Notes: generated from the sequence alone by a model not told the origin. A DNA stretch of 64,000 nucleotides from Pseudoalteromonas luteoviolacea (GCF_018100925.1 NZ_JAGJEH010000010.1:1-64000); one strand, 5' to 3'. Shown: positions 24,553-34,151, counted from the stretch's first letter. Numbers and translations: made by a program.

Positions 24553-26394
24553 TTAGACTTTAAATCTGGATACATCTTCTTGCATCTTATGTGCGTCATA
24601 TTCCAGCGCTTCGCAATTTTTACAGTTGTGGCAAGAGTCGACGTAAAGCTGCTCTGCTGACACTGAAATGTTTGCGGCAGCATTTTCAACGCCTTGAACT
24701 GTCGCCATTTGCTCTTCAGTCGCACCAGCTATTTGAATGACCATGTCGCGTATTTTATCCATGGCTTGTTTGTTATCGTCCATGCTTTGCTGTGCTTCTG
24801 TAATGCCTTCATACATTTGTTCGCTTAGTTCTAAGCTGGTTTGCATGGCTTGCTCAGAGTCATGTACTAGGCTTTGCAGACCATGGATCATACGTTCAAT
24901 TTCTACTGTTGAATTTTGGGTGCGTTTGGCCAGTGTGCGAACCTCATCAGCGACCACCGCAAACCCACGTCCACTTTCACCGGCGCGGGCTGCTTCAATT
25001 GCGGCATTTAATGCCAATAAGTTTGTTTGCTCAGTGATCCCACGAATAACCGATGTGACACTCTCAATCTCGCTGCTCGCTGAAGAAAGTTGATGCATCA
25101 GTTTACTGTTTTCATTGATATGTCCGGTTAGCTCAGACATGTTATGGTGGGCTCTGTGCATAATATCTGAGCCTCGGGCCATGTTTTCATCTGCTTCATT
25201 GACGTTGTTTTGCACAGCCACACTATTTTCGGCGATAAGTGACACCGCTTGTACCAGTTCACTGACGGCAACTTTAACGGCGTGTGTATTGTTTTTTTGC
25301 TCTTCAATAGCTTGTTGGGAGCGTTTTGTCACTTCGACGGATTGGTGTGCACCATGTTCGACGGTCTCACCAGTGTGTTTGATTTCTCTTACTATATCAG
25401 CGGTTGTATCTATGAACTGATTGACCGACCCTGCAAACTCCGTTACCTCATCGCGACCAGTCAAATTGATATGATGGGTTAAATCCCCTTCGCCATGACT
25501 AATGGTTGCCATATTGGCATTGGCCGCTTTTAATCTTTTGACAATATGCGACCCCTTCCAAAGCAAAAGTCCTGCAATTATTGCTGTGAGTATTCCTGCT
25601 AGCATCATGCCTTGGTGTTGCGCAGAAATAAGCTCATTGCTGATCCCCATCTCTATGTCACCAGAGAGTTTATTCATGGTGCCTTCTACCTTGTGAATGC
25701 TTGAACGCAACTCACCACGTAAGCCTGAATTGGCATCGAGGCCGCGCTCTACCAGCGCTACAGTCAGCGCTCGCGCAGTATTTTCAAACAGCGTCAGGTC
25801 ATTTTGCCCAGCGCTAAATTGATCATTAAAGTAAACCTTCATGACTGCTAACTGCTGAGTGACTTCGTTTTTGGTAGACATATTGAGGTTTGTTTGGAAG
25901 TCATTTTCAAGTAGCACTAATCGCAATGCTTTACTCATCGCGGTAATATCGCCAATATTGGTCAGGGATTCGTGCAAGGCAACTTCGGCGTGATTAAATT
26001 CACCGCGCAGCCCTTGGCTCGGTGAGAGACCTATCTTTTTATCTAGCGCGACTAAGTTTCGTAGGTTTGACTCGTAGCTACTCAGATCTTTTTCAGCCAC
26101 TACCAAAGCCTGTTGTAAATGACTGGGGAGCTGACGACTCAATATGGTCATGTTGTTGCGCATTAGCTTGATCCGAGCATCAAACTTGTCGACGTACTTT
26201 TGCTGTTTTCGAAGTAAAAAATCTTTCTCATGGCGTCTTAGCATCAAAAGGTCGTTGCTGATCTCTTTGCTAGTGGCCAACTTTTGCCCCAAATTGGCGA
26301 TGTGAGTCGTTTCATACCAAAGCACGCCCACCATACAAAACAGTGCAATCATGACAAGAGAAGAAAGTAAAATGAAAGTGTGACGAATGGTCAT
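24553..26394 (-). CDS. methyl-accepting chemotaxis protein
   Basis: 613 residues. A first membrane helix at about 8-27, a periplasmic helical sensor domain of about 230 residues, a second helix (GMMLAGILTAIIAGLLLW), HAMP, then the MCP signalling coiled coil with the hairpin tip (RGITEQTNLLALNAAIEAAR...GFAVVADEVRTLA). The end carries a Cys cluster, CHNCKNC, about 20 residues before the C-terminus. AAGGAG lies 6 bp before the ATG. The ligand is unknown. It stands alone with no che genes nearby. Confidence 0.93.
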   Translation of the reverse strand: MTIRHTFILLSSLVMIALFCMVGVLWYETTHIANLGQKLATSKEISNDLLMLRRHEKDFLLRKQQKYVDKFDARIKLMRNNMTILSRQLPSHLQQALVVAEKDLSSYESNLRNLVALDKKIGLSPSQGLRGEFNHAEVALHESLTNIGDITAMSKALRLVLLENDFQTNLNMSTKNEVTQQLAVMKVYFNDQFSAGQNDLTLFENTARALTVALVERGLDANSGLRGELRSSIHKVEGTMNKLSGDIEMGISNELISAQHQGMMLAGILTAIIAGLLLWKGSHIVKRLKAANANMATISHGEGDLTHHINLTGRDEVTEFAGSVNQFIDTTADIVREIKHTGETVEHGAHQSVEVTKRSQQAIEEQKNNTHAVKVAVSELVQAVSLIAENSVAVQNNVNEADENMARGSDIMHRAHHNMSELTGHINENSKLMHQLSSASSEIESVTSVIRGITEQTNLLALNAAIEAARAGESGRGFAVVADEVRTLAKRTQNSTVEIERMIHGLQSLVHDSEQAMQTSLELSEQMYEGITEAQQSMDDNKQAMDKIRDMVIQIAGATEEQMATVQGVENAAANISVSAEQLYVDSCHNCKNCEALEYDAHKMQEDVSRFKV

Positions 26395-26715
26395 AGTCTA
26401 CTCCTTAGCTTTGATATTCCTATCATCAAAACTTAGAACAGAATTATAAAATTACCAATACGCAGTGAAATTTATTGAAATTATTTGTCCAACCACTTAT
26501 TCATAGCTGTGTAATAGCTAGTTGTTTTACATTTTTATTACATTAATCCCCAAGTGAAATCCATGTAAATTCATTTTTAGATTTAGCTTGTGGTATATGC
26601 TAATCACTTTCGTTATGAGCGCTCGGTAGCACTGTAAATTGCAGGCTTTAGAGTGCTTCCTTGAAGGTGTGTGGTCGGGAGCTAATTTTATTAAATGTCC
26701 TTATTGTTCGATTGT
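26395..26715. other. intergenic region upstream of the chemotaxis receptor
   Basis: About 320 bp, A/T-rich, no ORF and no clear hairpin. It contains the MCP promoter region and the trailing part of the Nudix operon. Confidence 0.4.
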
Positions 26716-26898
26716 TTACACAGTGATGGTGCCTATGGGAATTAAAGGGGGCGAATAGATATTCCACCACCCAACTTCTTTTTCAAAGTAGGCCTTACAA
26801 TAGCTTCTGGCAATTAAAGCGTTTTTAAATACACTGAACATTTTTCCAATTGAGAGCGATTTTCCCTGTATATTCCGCCAACAGGGGAAGCATTTCAT
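26716..26898 (-). CDS. hypothetical 60-aa protein coupled to the Nudix gene
   Basis: A small ORF that begins on the last base of the Nudix stop codon (TAATG), a classic translational-coupling arrangement. It contains CFPCW near the N-terminus, basic residues in the middle and a hydrophobic C-terminus. No family recognised. The coupling is the main support. Confidence 0.42.
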   Translation of the reverse strand: MKCFPCWRNIQGKSLSIGKMFSVFKNALIARSYCKAYFEKEVGWWNIYSPPLIPIGTITV

Positions 26899-27419
26899 TA
26901 GTCAATGTTCAGGCCCATAATTTCTTTTGCAACAGTTTCTAATATCGCCAGCTCTCTATATATCGACTGTCCTTTTTTGTTGCTATTAGCCAGTGTTTCA
27001 CGATTGTGCGAAATTGCATCTTTAATCGGCAACCAAACTGGTCGCATACCATTTGCTTGCTCGTAGGATTCCATCTGAGGTTCAGTGAAAGAGCCACAAA
27101 TATCGACGACAAAGCAGTGTGAAATAATATGTACATTGTCGAAATCTGGTTTGTACCAGCTTTGATACTCTTCATATATACCAAATGGTGAAATGTGCGT
27201 TATTGACTCTGCACCGGTTTCTTCTAGTAATTCTCGGCTTAATGCGACTTCAATCTCTTCACCCTCATCAACACCACCGCCAGGTAGTGTGTAATCATCA
27301 TATCGCGCTGTATAAAGAAGTAAAATTTCTTCTCCCCTGGTTACAATTGCGCGCACGGCATGTCTAATAAAGTGGCTGCCAGGCAGGGGCACGATAGGCT
27401 TGCTATTGAGTTGTTTCAT
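26898..27419 (-). CDS. Nudix hydrolase
   Basis: 173 residues with a complete Nudix box at about 46-68: GGGVDEGEE...ALSRELLEETGAE, matching GX5EX7REUXEEXGU. It would hydrolyse a nucleoside-diphosphate-linked substrate, but the substrate cannot be told from sequence. There is no clear ribosome binding site at the ATG. It is followed by a TAATG-coupled small ORF. Confidence 0.9.
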   Translation of the reverse strand: MKQLNSKPIVPLPGSHFIRHAVRAIVTRGEEILLLYTARYDDYTLPGGGVDEGEEIEVALSRELLEETGAESITHISPFGIYEEYQSWYKPDFDNVHIISHCFVVDICGSFTEPQMESYEQANGMRPVWLPIKDAISHNRETLANSNKKGQSIYRELAILETVAKEIMGLNID

Positions 27420-27489
27420 AAATACGTCGTTATTTGAGAATGCAAATTTGGTGAGTTTACCATATTTGCATTCTAATCTGTGGGTCAGC

Positions 27490-28542
27490 TTAAAATGGAA
27501 CTGGGTAAGTTTTTAAAATGGTGTCTATTTCTGCCAACGCTTCAGGAGGAAGCGGTTTGTCAAAAGCACTGATGTTTTCTTTCAGTTGTGCCATTGAGGT
27601 AGCCCCGATGATGGTTGAAGTAACGCCATCTACCTGATCACACCAGGCTAAAGCAAGCTGTGCAGTACTGAGGTGGTGTTCATGTGCAACTTCTTGATAT
27701 GCAGCGGTCGCCTGTTGTGAGTATTGGGTATCTCTAAACAGCCCGTTGCGCTGCATTAAGGTCCAACGACTGCCTTCAGGCCTTGCACCACCTAAGTATT
27801 TACCTGATAGCAATCCACCAGCAAGTGGAGACCAAGGCAAATAGGCGATGTCCTCATTGACGCAGTTTTCTAATAAGTAAGGCCAGTCTTTCTCATGAAG
27901 TAAATTGAATTCGTTTTGAATGGAAACTGGTCGCTCTATACCGTGCTGCTCACACAAATGTAAGTAAGTATTGATCCCCCATGGCGTTTCGTTAGAAAGC
28001 CCCCAATGACGTATCTTTCCTTGATCTTGACAGACTTTTAAGCCTTCGAGGATATTACTCATTTCGTCTAGCTGCTGTGCTTTGCTGACAGCGTGTAGGT
28101 CTAACATGCCGTGCCAGTGTTTGCCAAAATGTGGTGATGTGCGATTTGGCCAATGTAATTGGTATACGTCGATGTAATCTGTTTGCAGTCGTTGTAATGA
28201 TTGTTCAACAGCGTTGATGACTGCGCTTTTATCGATAGGTTTGCCCTCTCTTATCCAACCGAGTCCCGCACCTGCTATTTTTGTCGCCAAAATAACTTCT
28301 TGGCGTTTTTCTTCATGGCGTTTAATCCAGTCACCTATGATCAATTCGGTTTTACCATAGGTATCTGGCGAAGGGGGTACTGCGTACATCTCTGCGGTGT
28401 CTATAAAGTTGATCCCTTGACTTAGTGCGTAGTTGATTTGCTCATCAGCATCGTGCTGATTGTTTTGCAGCCCCCAAGTCATACTACCTAAACAAACTCG
28501 TGAAACCTTTAGTGATGAGTGGCCTAATTGGCTGTACTTCAT
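27490..28542 (-). CDS. tas: Tas-like NADP-dependent aldo-keto reductase
   Basis: 350 residues, aldo-keto reductase TIM barrel. Start MKYSQLGHSSLKVSRVCLGS, catalytic Asp/Tyr in NFIDTAEMYAVPP, the TDYIDVYQLHWPNR strand, and the C-terminal NADP site (TSTIIGATSMAQLKENI). Length and the SLKVSRVCLGSMTWG start fit the Tas group. ATG 28542 with AAGGAG is preferred over an upstream in-frame start at 28557. Monocistronic, with 600 bp of non-coding DNA upstream. Confidence 0.9.
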   Translation of the reverse strand: MKYSQLGHSSLKVSRVCLGSMTWGLQNNQHDADEQINYALSQGINFIDTAEMYAVPPSPDTYGKTELIIGDWIKRHEEKRQEVILATKIAGAGLGWIREGKPIDKSAVINAVEQSLQRLQTDYIDVYQLHWPNRTSPHFGKHWHGMLDLHAVSKAQQLDEMSNILEGLKVCQDQGKIRHWGLSNETPWGINTYLHLCEQHGIERPVSIQNEFNLLHEKDWPYLLENCVNEDIAYLPWSPLAGGLLSGKYLGGARPEGSRWTLMQRNGLFRDTQYSQQATAAYQEVAHEHHLSTAQLALAWCDQVDGVTSTIIGATSMAQLKENISAFDKPLPPEALAEIDTILKTYPVPF

Positions 28543-29170
28543 AGATACTCCTTGCAAAATCGAACAGGTTTAAACAGCTAAGATGTAGTCGTTAGATACA
28601 TACAAATTCACTAACAGCAGTGTAGAGCATTTCTACTTATTCTGCTGAGGTTTGTTTACACTGAGTTATTAAAATTAGCAACTGTGCCTTTATTGTAAAC
28701 AAATGATTGGATGTATCTGTTTGATAAATTATTGTACCTAAGTTTTTGGATGTAGACGATTGTTAGGTTTATTGAGAAATGGATCATTACGTTATTTTTG
28801 ATTTAATTGATAATTTAGGCTTAGTAGTTCTATTTTTTGGATTGCTTATTGGCTGAAAGAGTCCAATTGCTCGGTGGTTTGTTATCAAATAAGTCTATTT
28901 TGGAATACGCACTTCTATATCTTTGAAGTCTTTATGTGCCTTGTATTTAGCTACCGATACTTTTGAGGCGTTATATCGCATTTGTTATATATCAAAAAAC
29001 CAGCAGGGGGCTCTTCTTAACGGTTGCAAAGGGCAGAGGGCTGACTGTATACGCGATGTATGCGTTTGTTATGTACTGCTATGCGTTAACGCTCGAGTCT
29101 GGCCTAAAAAGCGATGTTCATAAATCGTAGTCATTGAAGCAATAGACAAATGGCTAGAAAACTGCCACCA
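28543..29170. other. 630-bp intergenic region between tas and dinB
   Basis: A 66-codon ORF at 28923-29123 has no ribosome binding site and a composition unlike the neighbours, so it is not called. GCGTTAACGC near 29085 is a perfect palindrome. No terminator or RNA gene is recognised. Confidence 0.4.
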
Positions 29171-29190
29171 TACTGTATAAGTAAACAGTG
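29171..29190 (+). promoter_or_regulatory. LexA (SOS) box of dinB
   Basis: TACTGTATAAGTAAACAGTG matches the gammaproteobacterial LexA consensus (TACTGTATATATATACAGTA), including both CTGT and ACAG half sites. It sits 18 bp before the GTG start, as in other SOS-controlled dinB genes. Confidence 0.9.
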
Positions 29191-29208
29191 TTTGTAAGGG
29201 GCGTATCG

Positions 29209-30264
29209 GTGAGGAAATTTATCCATATTGATATGGATTGTTTTTATGCTGCGGTAGAAATGCGTGATAACCCCGCACTCGCTAAAGTACCCATGGCAAT
29301 TGGTGGCAATAGCCATCGCGGGGTATTAAGTACCGCGAATTATATTGCACGTGAATTTGGTGTGCGATCCGCGATGTCTAACTACAAAGCCAAACAACTT
29401 TGTCCTCAATTGGTCATTGTTCCGGGGCGCATGCAAGTTTACAAAGAAGTCTCTCAACAAATCCGGCAAATATTTGCGCGCTACACCCATTTGATAGAGC
29501 CCTTGTCTTTGGATGAAGCCTACTTAGACGTTACTGAGTGTGAGGTTTGTCAAGGCAGCGCCACCTTGATCGCGCAACAGATCCGCACAGATATTTATAA
29601 TGAAACAGGGCTGACAGCGTCAGCTGGCGTTGCGCCGATCAAATTTTTAGCCAAAATAGCCAGTGATGAAAATAAACCCAACGGACAGTGTGTGATCACA
29701 CCTACTCAGGTAGATGACTTTATCGATGAATTACCGCTGAGAAAGATCCCCGGGGTTGGTAAAGTGACACATGAAAAGTTGTTGGCATGTGGACTTGTTA
29801 CTGGCCGTGATATCAAAGCACTGAGCCAAGATGAAATGGCTCAACGTTTTGGTAAATTTGGCAATGTATTATGGCGGCGCTGCCAAGGTGTTGATGATCG
29901 GGGTGTAGAGACTGAGCGAGTGCGCAAGTCGGTAGGGGTTGAAACAACTTTTGAGAAGGACATTAAAGATTTAGCGCAGTTAAAGGCTATTTTATGTGAC
30001 AAGCTTATCCCTGAACTTACTCGTAGAAGTGCTAGGTATCAAACGGAGCGCGCCTTTACAAAGTTAGGGGTTAAAGTAAAGTTTTACGACTTTTCTCAAA
30101 CCACCAAGGAATGTCAATGTCATCAAATTGACAAAGATATTTTGTGTACTTTGTTGGAGCAGGCTGTGGCGCGCTATGGCAATAAACCTGTGCGGCTGGT
30201 GGGGGTGCAAATTGGTTTAGGTGATGCGCCGAGCAATCAGGTACAAATGGGTCTATTTAGTTGA
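29209..30264 (+). CDS. dinB: DNA polymerase IV
   Basis: 351 residues, the same length as the E. coli enzyme. Y-family palm: RKFIHIDMDCFYAAVEMRDN, then SLDEAYLDVT with the catalytic Asp/Glu pair, a HhH region (LRKIPGVGKVTHEKL), and a little-finger domain ending in a clamp-binding peptide QVQMGLFS. The start is GTG 29209, preceded by AAGGGG; an upstream in-frame GTG at 29188 would lie in the LexA box. Error-prone translesion polymerase, induced by DNA damage through the adjacent LexA site. Confidence 0.97.
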   Translation: MRKFIHIDMDCFYAAVEMRDNPALAKVPMAIGGNSHRGVLSTANYIAREFGVRSAMSNYKAKQLCPQLVIVPGRMQVYKEVSQQIRQIFARYTHLIEPLSLDEAYLDVTECEVCQGSATLIAQQIRTDIYNETGLTASAGVAPIKFLAKIASDENKPNGQCVITPTQVDDFIDELPLRKIPGVGKVTHEKLLACGLVTGRDIKALSQDEMAQRFGKFGNVLWRRCQGVDDRGVETERVRKSVGVETTFEKDIKDLAQLKAILCDKLIPELTRRSARYQTERAFTKLGVKVKFYDFSQTTKECQCHQIDKDILCTLLEQAVARYGNKPVRLVGVQIGLGDAPSNQVQMGLFS

Positions 30265-30377
30265 GATCACAAGACAAACTTTATATGTGTTAGGGGTTGT
30301 GCGACTAAAATATAACTGAATTTGCATGTTTCCGTGTTAGAGTAATGTTAATACAAAAATAACACAGAGGACATCTC

Positions 30378-32075
30378 GTGCAATCGATCATGATAGTGTT
30401 GTTCGGTATTTTAGGTATGCTGTTTGGCTGGTTTGTATACTCTAAGTTTATCGCAACCAAAATTTTCAAAATGGACGATAACTTCGTCACACCTGCCCAT
30501 GAACTCAATGATGGGGTTGATTATGTTCCAACCAATAAAGTGGTGTTGTGGGGTCATCATTTTACTTCAGTGGCTGGTGCTGCGCCCATAGTTGGTCCTG
30601 CTATTGCAGTCTATTGGGGATGGGTTCCAGCTGTACTTTGGGTGGTAATTGGTACCATCTTTTTTGCCGGCGTCCATGATATGGGCGCACTTTGGGCTAG
30701 TGCTCGCCACAAAGGCAAGTCAATGGGGGCATTATCTGAAACTGTCATTGGCAAGCGCACCCGTTCGTTATTTATGATTGTGGTATTTTTAGTACTCTTA
30801 ATGGTTAATGCGGTGTTTGGTGTTGTGATCGCGAACTCGTTTGTTGCTAACCCCAATGCTGTTTTCCCTGCTTGGTCGGCCATTGTTGTGGCTTTGATTA
30901 TTGGCCAGTTGTTAAAACGAAAAGTGCCACTGATCCCGTTGTGCTTAGTAGGTGTAGTGGTGCTGTATGCGACAATTTATGCAGGCAGCGGTATGCCTAT
31001 TGCGCTTCCCAGTGAGGTATTTGGCTTAACTGATAAAGCCAGTTGGATATTAATCTTATTTGTTTATGCGGCTGTTGCGTCTTTGCTACCTGTTTGGATG
31101 CTATTACAACCTCGAGACTTTATTAATGGCATGCAATTGTTGGTTGGGTTGGTACTGCTATATGGTGCAGTTTTTGTTGTGATGCCAGACATAACGGCAC
31201 CTGCATTTAATACGCAAACGGCTATCGACACGCCAAGCATTATTCCTTTGCTCTTTGTCACCATTGCCTGTGGTGCTGTCTCTGGTTTCCATGGCATCGT
31301 ATCGTCAGGCACCAGCTCAAAGCAGTTAAATAAAGAAACTGATGGTCGTTTTGTCGGGTATTTAGGAGCAGTTGGTGAAGGTTCGTTGGCGCTCATTACT
31401 TTAGTGGCTGTGAGCGGGGTTATGTTGGCGGTATCGCCTGAAGAATGGCACGAAATATATAGTCATCTTGGTGCAGGATCTGTTGGCGCATTTATTCAAG
31501 GCGGATCTAATTTAATCAGCACAGGGTGGGGGCTATCCGCTGAAATCGCATCTACTTTATTAGCTGTTATGGTCGTTTTGTTTGCGGGCACGACTATGGA
31601 CTCAGGTGTGCGTTTACAGCGTTATATCATCCAAGAGTGGGGTGATATCTATAAGTTACCAGTACTAAAAAATGGCATTGTCGCCACCTTAGTTGCTGTG
31701 GGATGTTGCTTATTACTTGCATTTGGTGCAGGCGGGGCTTCGGGCAGTGGTGGCATGATAATTTGGCCGTTGTTTGGCTCGACGAACCAAATTTTGGCAA
31801 GCCTAACCTTGTTGGTGATCTCTGTTTACCTTATCAAGTTGGGCCGACCAGCCAAATTTACGCTTATTCCCATGATATTTGTGATCTTAATGGCATTTTT
31901 CGCGGGCTTGATTAAATTGGGAGAGTACTACGAAAAAGGTAATTGGCTACTAGTTGGATTAGATATCGTCGTATTGGTCGTGAGTGTTTTAGTGATGTTA
32001 GAAGCTTGGAGTGTGGTCAGTAAACTCAAAAGTACACCGGAAGCGGCTACGGACAGTGAAGAATCGACAAGCTAA
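30378..32075 (+). CDS. cstA: CstA-family carbon-starvation transporter
   Basis: 565 residues, about 14 hydrophobic helices. CstA signature in the N-terminal third (VVLWGHHFTSVAGAAPIVGP; GVHDMGALWASARHKGKS) and GCGAVSGFHGIVSSGTSSKQ in the middle. The family takes up pyruvate or peptides. It is shorter than the roughly 700-residue enterobacterial CstA, matching the compact subgroup. The start is GTG 30378 with AGAGGA; ATG four codons on is an alternative. The terminator hairpin lies at 32107. Confidence 0.88.
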   Translation: MQSIMIVLFGILGMLFGWFVYSKFIATKIFKMDDNFVTPAHELNDGVDYVPTNKVVLWGHHFTSVAGAAPIVGPAIAVYWGWVPAVLWVVIGTIFFAGVHDMGALWASARHKGKSMGALSETVIGKRTRSLFMIVVFLVLLMVNAVFGVVIANSFVANPNAVFPAWSAIVVALIIGQLLKRKVPLIPLCLVGVVVLYATIYAGSGMPIALPSEVFGLTDKASWILILFVYAAVASLLPVWMLLQPRDFINGMQLLVGLVLLYGAVFVVMPDITAPAFNTQTAIDTPSIIPLLFVTIACGAVSGFHGIVSSGTSSKQLNKETDGRFVGYLGAVGEGSLALITLVAVSGVMLAVSPEEWHEIYSHLGAGSVGAFIQGGSNLISTGWGLSAEIASTLLAVMVVLFAGTTMDSGVRLQRYIIQEWGDIYKLPVLKNGIVATLVAVGCCLLLAFGAGGASGSGGMIIWPLFGSTNQILASLTLLVISVYLIKLGRPAKFTLIPMIFVILMAFFAGLIKLGEYYEKGNWLLVGLDIVVLVVSVLVMLEAWSVVSKLKSTPEAATDSEESTS

Positions 32076-32106
32076 CTTGGCTCTTGCAAATAAATAACCG
32101 ATAATT

Positions 32107-32138
32107 GGCCCTTAAATTACAAGAACAAGGGCCTTTTT
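32107..32138 (+). terminator. terminator of cstA that abuts the next start codon
   Basis: GGCCCTT (32107-32113) pairs with AAGGGCC (32127-32133), followed by five T and then directly by the ATG of the M17 peptidase at 32139. The AAGGG of the 3' arm is also the only Shine-Dalgarno-like sequence for that gene. Confidence 0.7.
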
Positions 32139-33671
32139 ATGTCTTTTCCTCTCTCATTGCCAGCATCAAATTGGCAGCAAAGTGACGCTGATGCCTTAAT
32201 CGTCATTACTTCAGATGTAAGTGATTTAGGCGATAAACAGCTCAATGAGGCAGCTGCGCCTTATTTGGCCGTAGATGCACGTTTGGCAACACAGGCAAAT
32301 GTCTTGTTGGCGCCTCAAGTTCCGGGCCAACGTTTAATTTTAGCGCCGACCGGACCTCTAAATCGTGATTACGATGATGTGCGTCGTTTCTTCGCTGCTG
32401 GTCAAGCGGCCATTGCACAAGCCAAAGCGGCTGGTGCTGTAAAGCCTGTTGTGGTGTTGGCGGGTGTACCGAATGACGAACGTTATCAAAACGCCTTACA
32501 GGTTGCATTTTTGGGAATGTGCCAAGCACTTTGGCAGCCTTTGGAAGCACGAGAGTATCGCGGTACGCAAATTGAGCCAGTAGAAAGCATTTATCTTGTT
32601 GGTGCTGACGAAGCTCTGTGTTCACAGCTAAATGCGATTGCTGCGGGTCAATATGCTGCGCGTGATTTATGTGGCACTGAACCTGAGCGTATGGCCCCCC
32701 CTCGTTTTGCCGACTACTGTGTGTCTTTATTTGAGAATACCTCAGTTAAGGTAGAAGTTATTTCCGACATCACGGCCATCGATAAAGAATACCCAATGTT
32801 GAGCACGGTTGCGCGTGCGTCGTATGCTGTGGAACGTCATCACCCGCGTGTTGTAAAAATGGAATATGTACCTGAAGGCGATATTGAGCGCACTTTAATG
32901 TTTGTAGGTAAGGGCCTTGTTTACGATACTGGTGGAGCAGACTTAAAAGTTGGCGGTTTTATGGCTGGTATGAGTCGTGACAAAGGTGGTGCTGCATCTG
33001 TGGCTGGGTTTATGAAGTCAGTGGCCGAATATCAACCAAAAGGTGTGAAGGTGATTGCTTATCTAGCGGTCGTTAGAAACTCTATTGGCTCTGATTGCTT
33101 TGTTCCGGATGAAATTATCGAAACCCGTGAAGGTGTGCGTGTACGTATCGGTAACACCGATGCTGAAGGGCGTTTAGCAATGGGTGATTTACTCAGTGAA
33201 ATGAAAGATTTGGCTAAATCTGAGGTAAACCCTGAACTATTCACCGTTGCTACACTTACCGGCCATGCAGCAAGAGCGATGGGCCCATATAGTGCACTTG
33301 TTGAAAATGGTCCAGCACGTGCAAACTCAGTATCGCGTCTGATCGCTGATCAAGGAGATATCTGGGCAGATTGTGCGGAAGTATCTCGCAGCCGCAGAGA
33401 AGATTATGACTTCGTACAGCCGCGCACTTTGGCTGATGATGTGCTGTCTAGTAACAATGCACCTTCAGCGGTAACAGCGCGTGGCCACCAGTTCCCAATG
33501 GCATTTTTGGCCATTGTAGGTGGTTTGGACAAACATGGCTGCGATTCTGAGCTACCTTTACCATATGTACACATGGACATTGCAGGTAGTGGAGTGGAAA
33601 ACGGCGATTGGCAACATGGTAAGCCAACAGCCGCGACGGTAAGCAGCTTATTCGCTCGCTATTGTCTATAA
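32139..33671 (+). CDS. M17 leucyl-aminopeptidase-family protein
   Basis: 510 residues. The C-terminal catalytic half has KGLVYDTGGADLKVGGFMAG with the metal-binding Lys/Asp, then the M17 signature NTDAEGRL and HGCDSELPLPYVHMDIAGSG near the end. The N-terminal macro-like domain is divergent. A cytosolic dizinc aminopeptidase acting on peptide N-termini. The ATG follows a terminator hairpin without spacer, so translation initiation may be sensitive to that structure. Confidence 0.9.
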   Translation: MSFPLSLPASNWQQSDADALIVITSDVSDLGDKQLNEAAAPYLAVDARLATQANVLLAPQVPGQRLILAPTGPLNRDYDDVRRFFAAGQAAIAQAKAAGAVKPVVVLAGVPNDERYQNALQVAFLGMCQALWQPLEAREYRGTQIEPVESIYLVGADEALCSQLNAIAAGQYAARDLCGTEPERMAPPRFADYCVSLFENTSVKVEVISDITAIDKEYPMLSTVARASYAVERHHPRVVKMEYVPEGDIERTLMFVGKGLVYDTGGADLKVGGFMAGMSRDKGGAASVAGFMKSVAEYQPKGVKVIAYLAVVRNSIGSDCFVPDEIIETREGVRVRIGNTDAEGRLAMGDLLSEMKDLAKSEVNPELFTVATLTGHAARAMGPYSALVENGPARANSVSRLIADQGDIWADCAEVSRSRREDYDFVQPRTLADDVLSSNNAPSAVTARGHQFPMAFLAIVGGLDKHGCDSELPLPYVHMDIAGSGVENGDWQHGKPTAATVSSLFARYCL

Positions 33672-33711
33672 GAGCGAGTGATCTTATGACAACGTCATGA
33701 TCACTGAATAT

Positions 33712-33740
33712 AAAGCAGGTACTGAGTATCTGCTTTTTTT
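33712..33740 (+). terminator. intrinsic terminator after the M17 peptidase
   Basis: AAAGCAGGTAC and GTATCTGCTTT form an 11-bp stem (one wobble) with a 3-base loop, followed by a T run to 33740. It lies 40 bp after the peptidase stop. Confidence 0.85.
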
Positions 33741-33755
33741 ATCGGAGTAGAGTAC

Positions 33756-34151
33756 ATGGCATTTGAACTTGCCCCTGAATTACATAGAGATTGTATAGAG
33801 CTAGCGTCTTGGCCGCTGTGCAAAGTGCTATTGATGAATGATAGTCAATACCCTTGGTTTATCCTTGTGCCTCAAGTTGAGGGAGCACGTGAAATCATTG
33901 ACTTGACCGAAGCGCAGCAGACCCAATTTTGGCAGGAGTCAAAGCAACTAAGTGAGCTTTTAATGACGGTTTTCACGCCAGATAAACTCAATGTTGCTGC
34001 ATTGGGCAATATGGTACCGCAACTACATGTGCATCATATTGCGCGTTATACACATGACGCCGCTTGGCCTAAGCCTGTTTGGGGTGTGCACACTGCTCAA
34101 CCATACAGTGAGAGTCAATTATTAGCATTAAAAAAGGCGCTGTCACTTTAG
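33756..34151 (+). CDS. HIT-domain protein
   Basis: 131 residues with the histidine-triad motif QLHVHHIAR at about residue 88 and the N-terminal strand YPWFILVPQ. HIT proteins hydrolyse or transfer nucleotides from dinucleoside polyphosphates or nucleotidyl adducts; the triad here is HVHH, shorter of the third His spacing, so activity should be verified. GGAG lies 9 bp upstream of the ATG. The stop lies in a bidirectional terminator. Confidence 0.88.
   Translation: MAFELAPELHRDCIELASWPLCKVLLMNDSQYPWFILVPQVEGAREIIDLTEAQQTQFWQESKQLSELLMTVFTPDKLNVAALGNMVPQLHVHHIARYTHDAAWPKPVWGVHTAQPYSESQLLALKKALSL

Noticed and set aside
28960..29110. Possible integron attC-like segment (GCGTTAACGC palindrome, repeated GCATTTGTTAT/GCGTTTGTTAT)
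   Set aside because: The spacing and the conserved GTTRRRY/RYYYAAC core sites of attC could not be matched, and no integron integrase or cassette array is nearby.
28923..29123. 66-codon ORF between tas and dinB
   Set aside because: No ribosome binding site, odd composition and no recognisable motif; treated as non-coding.
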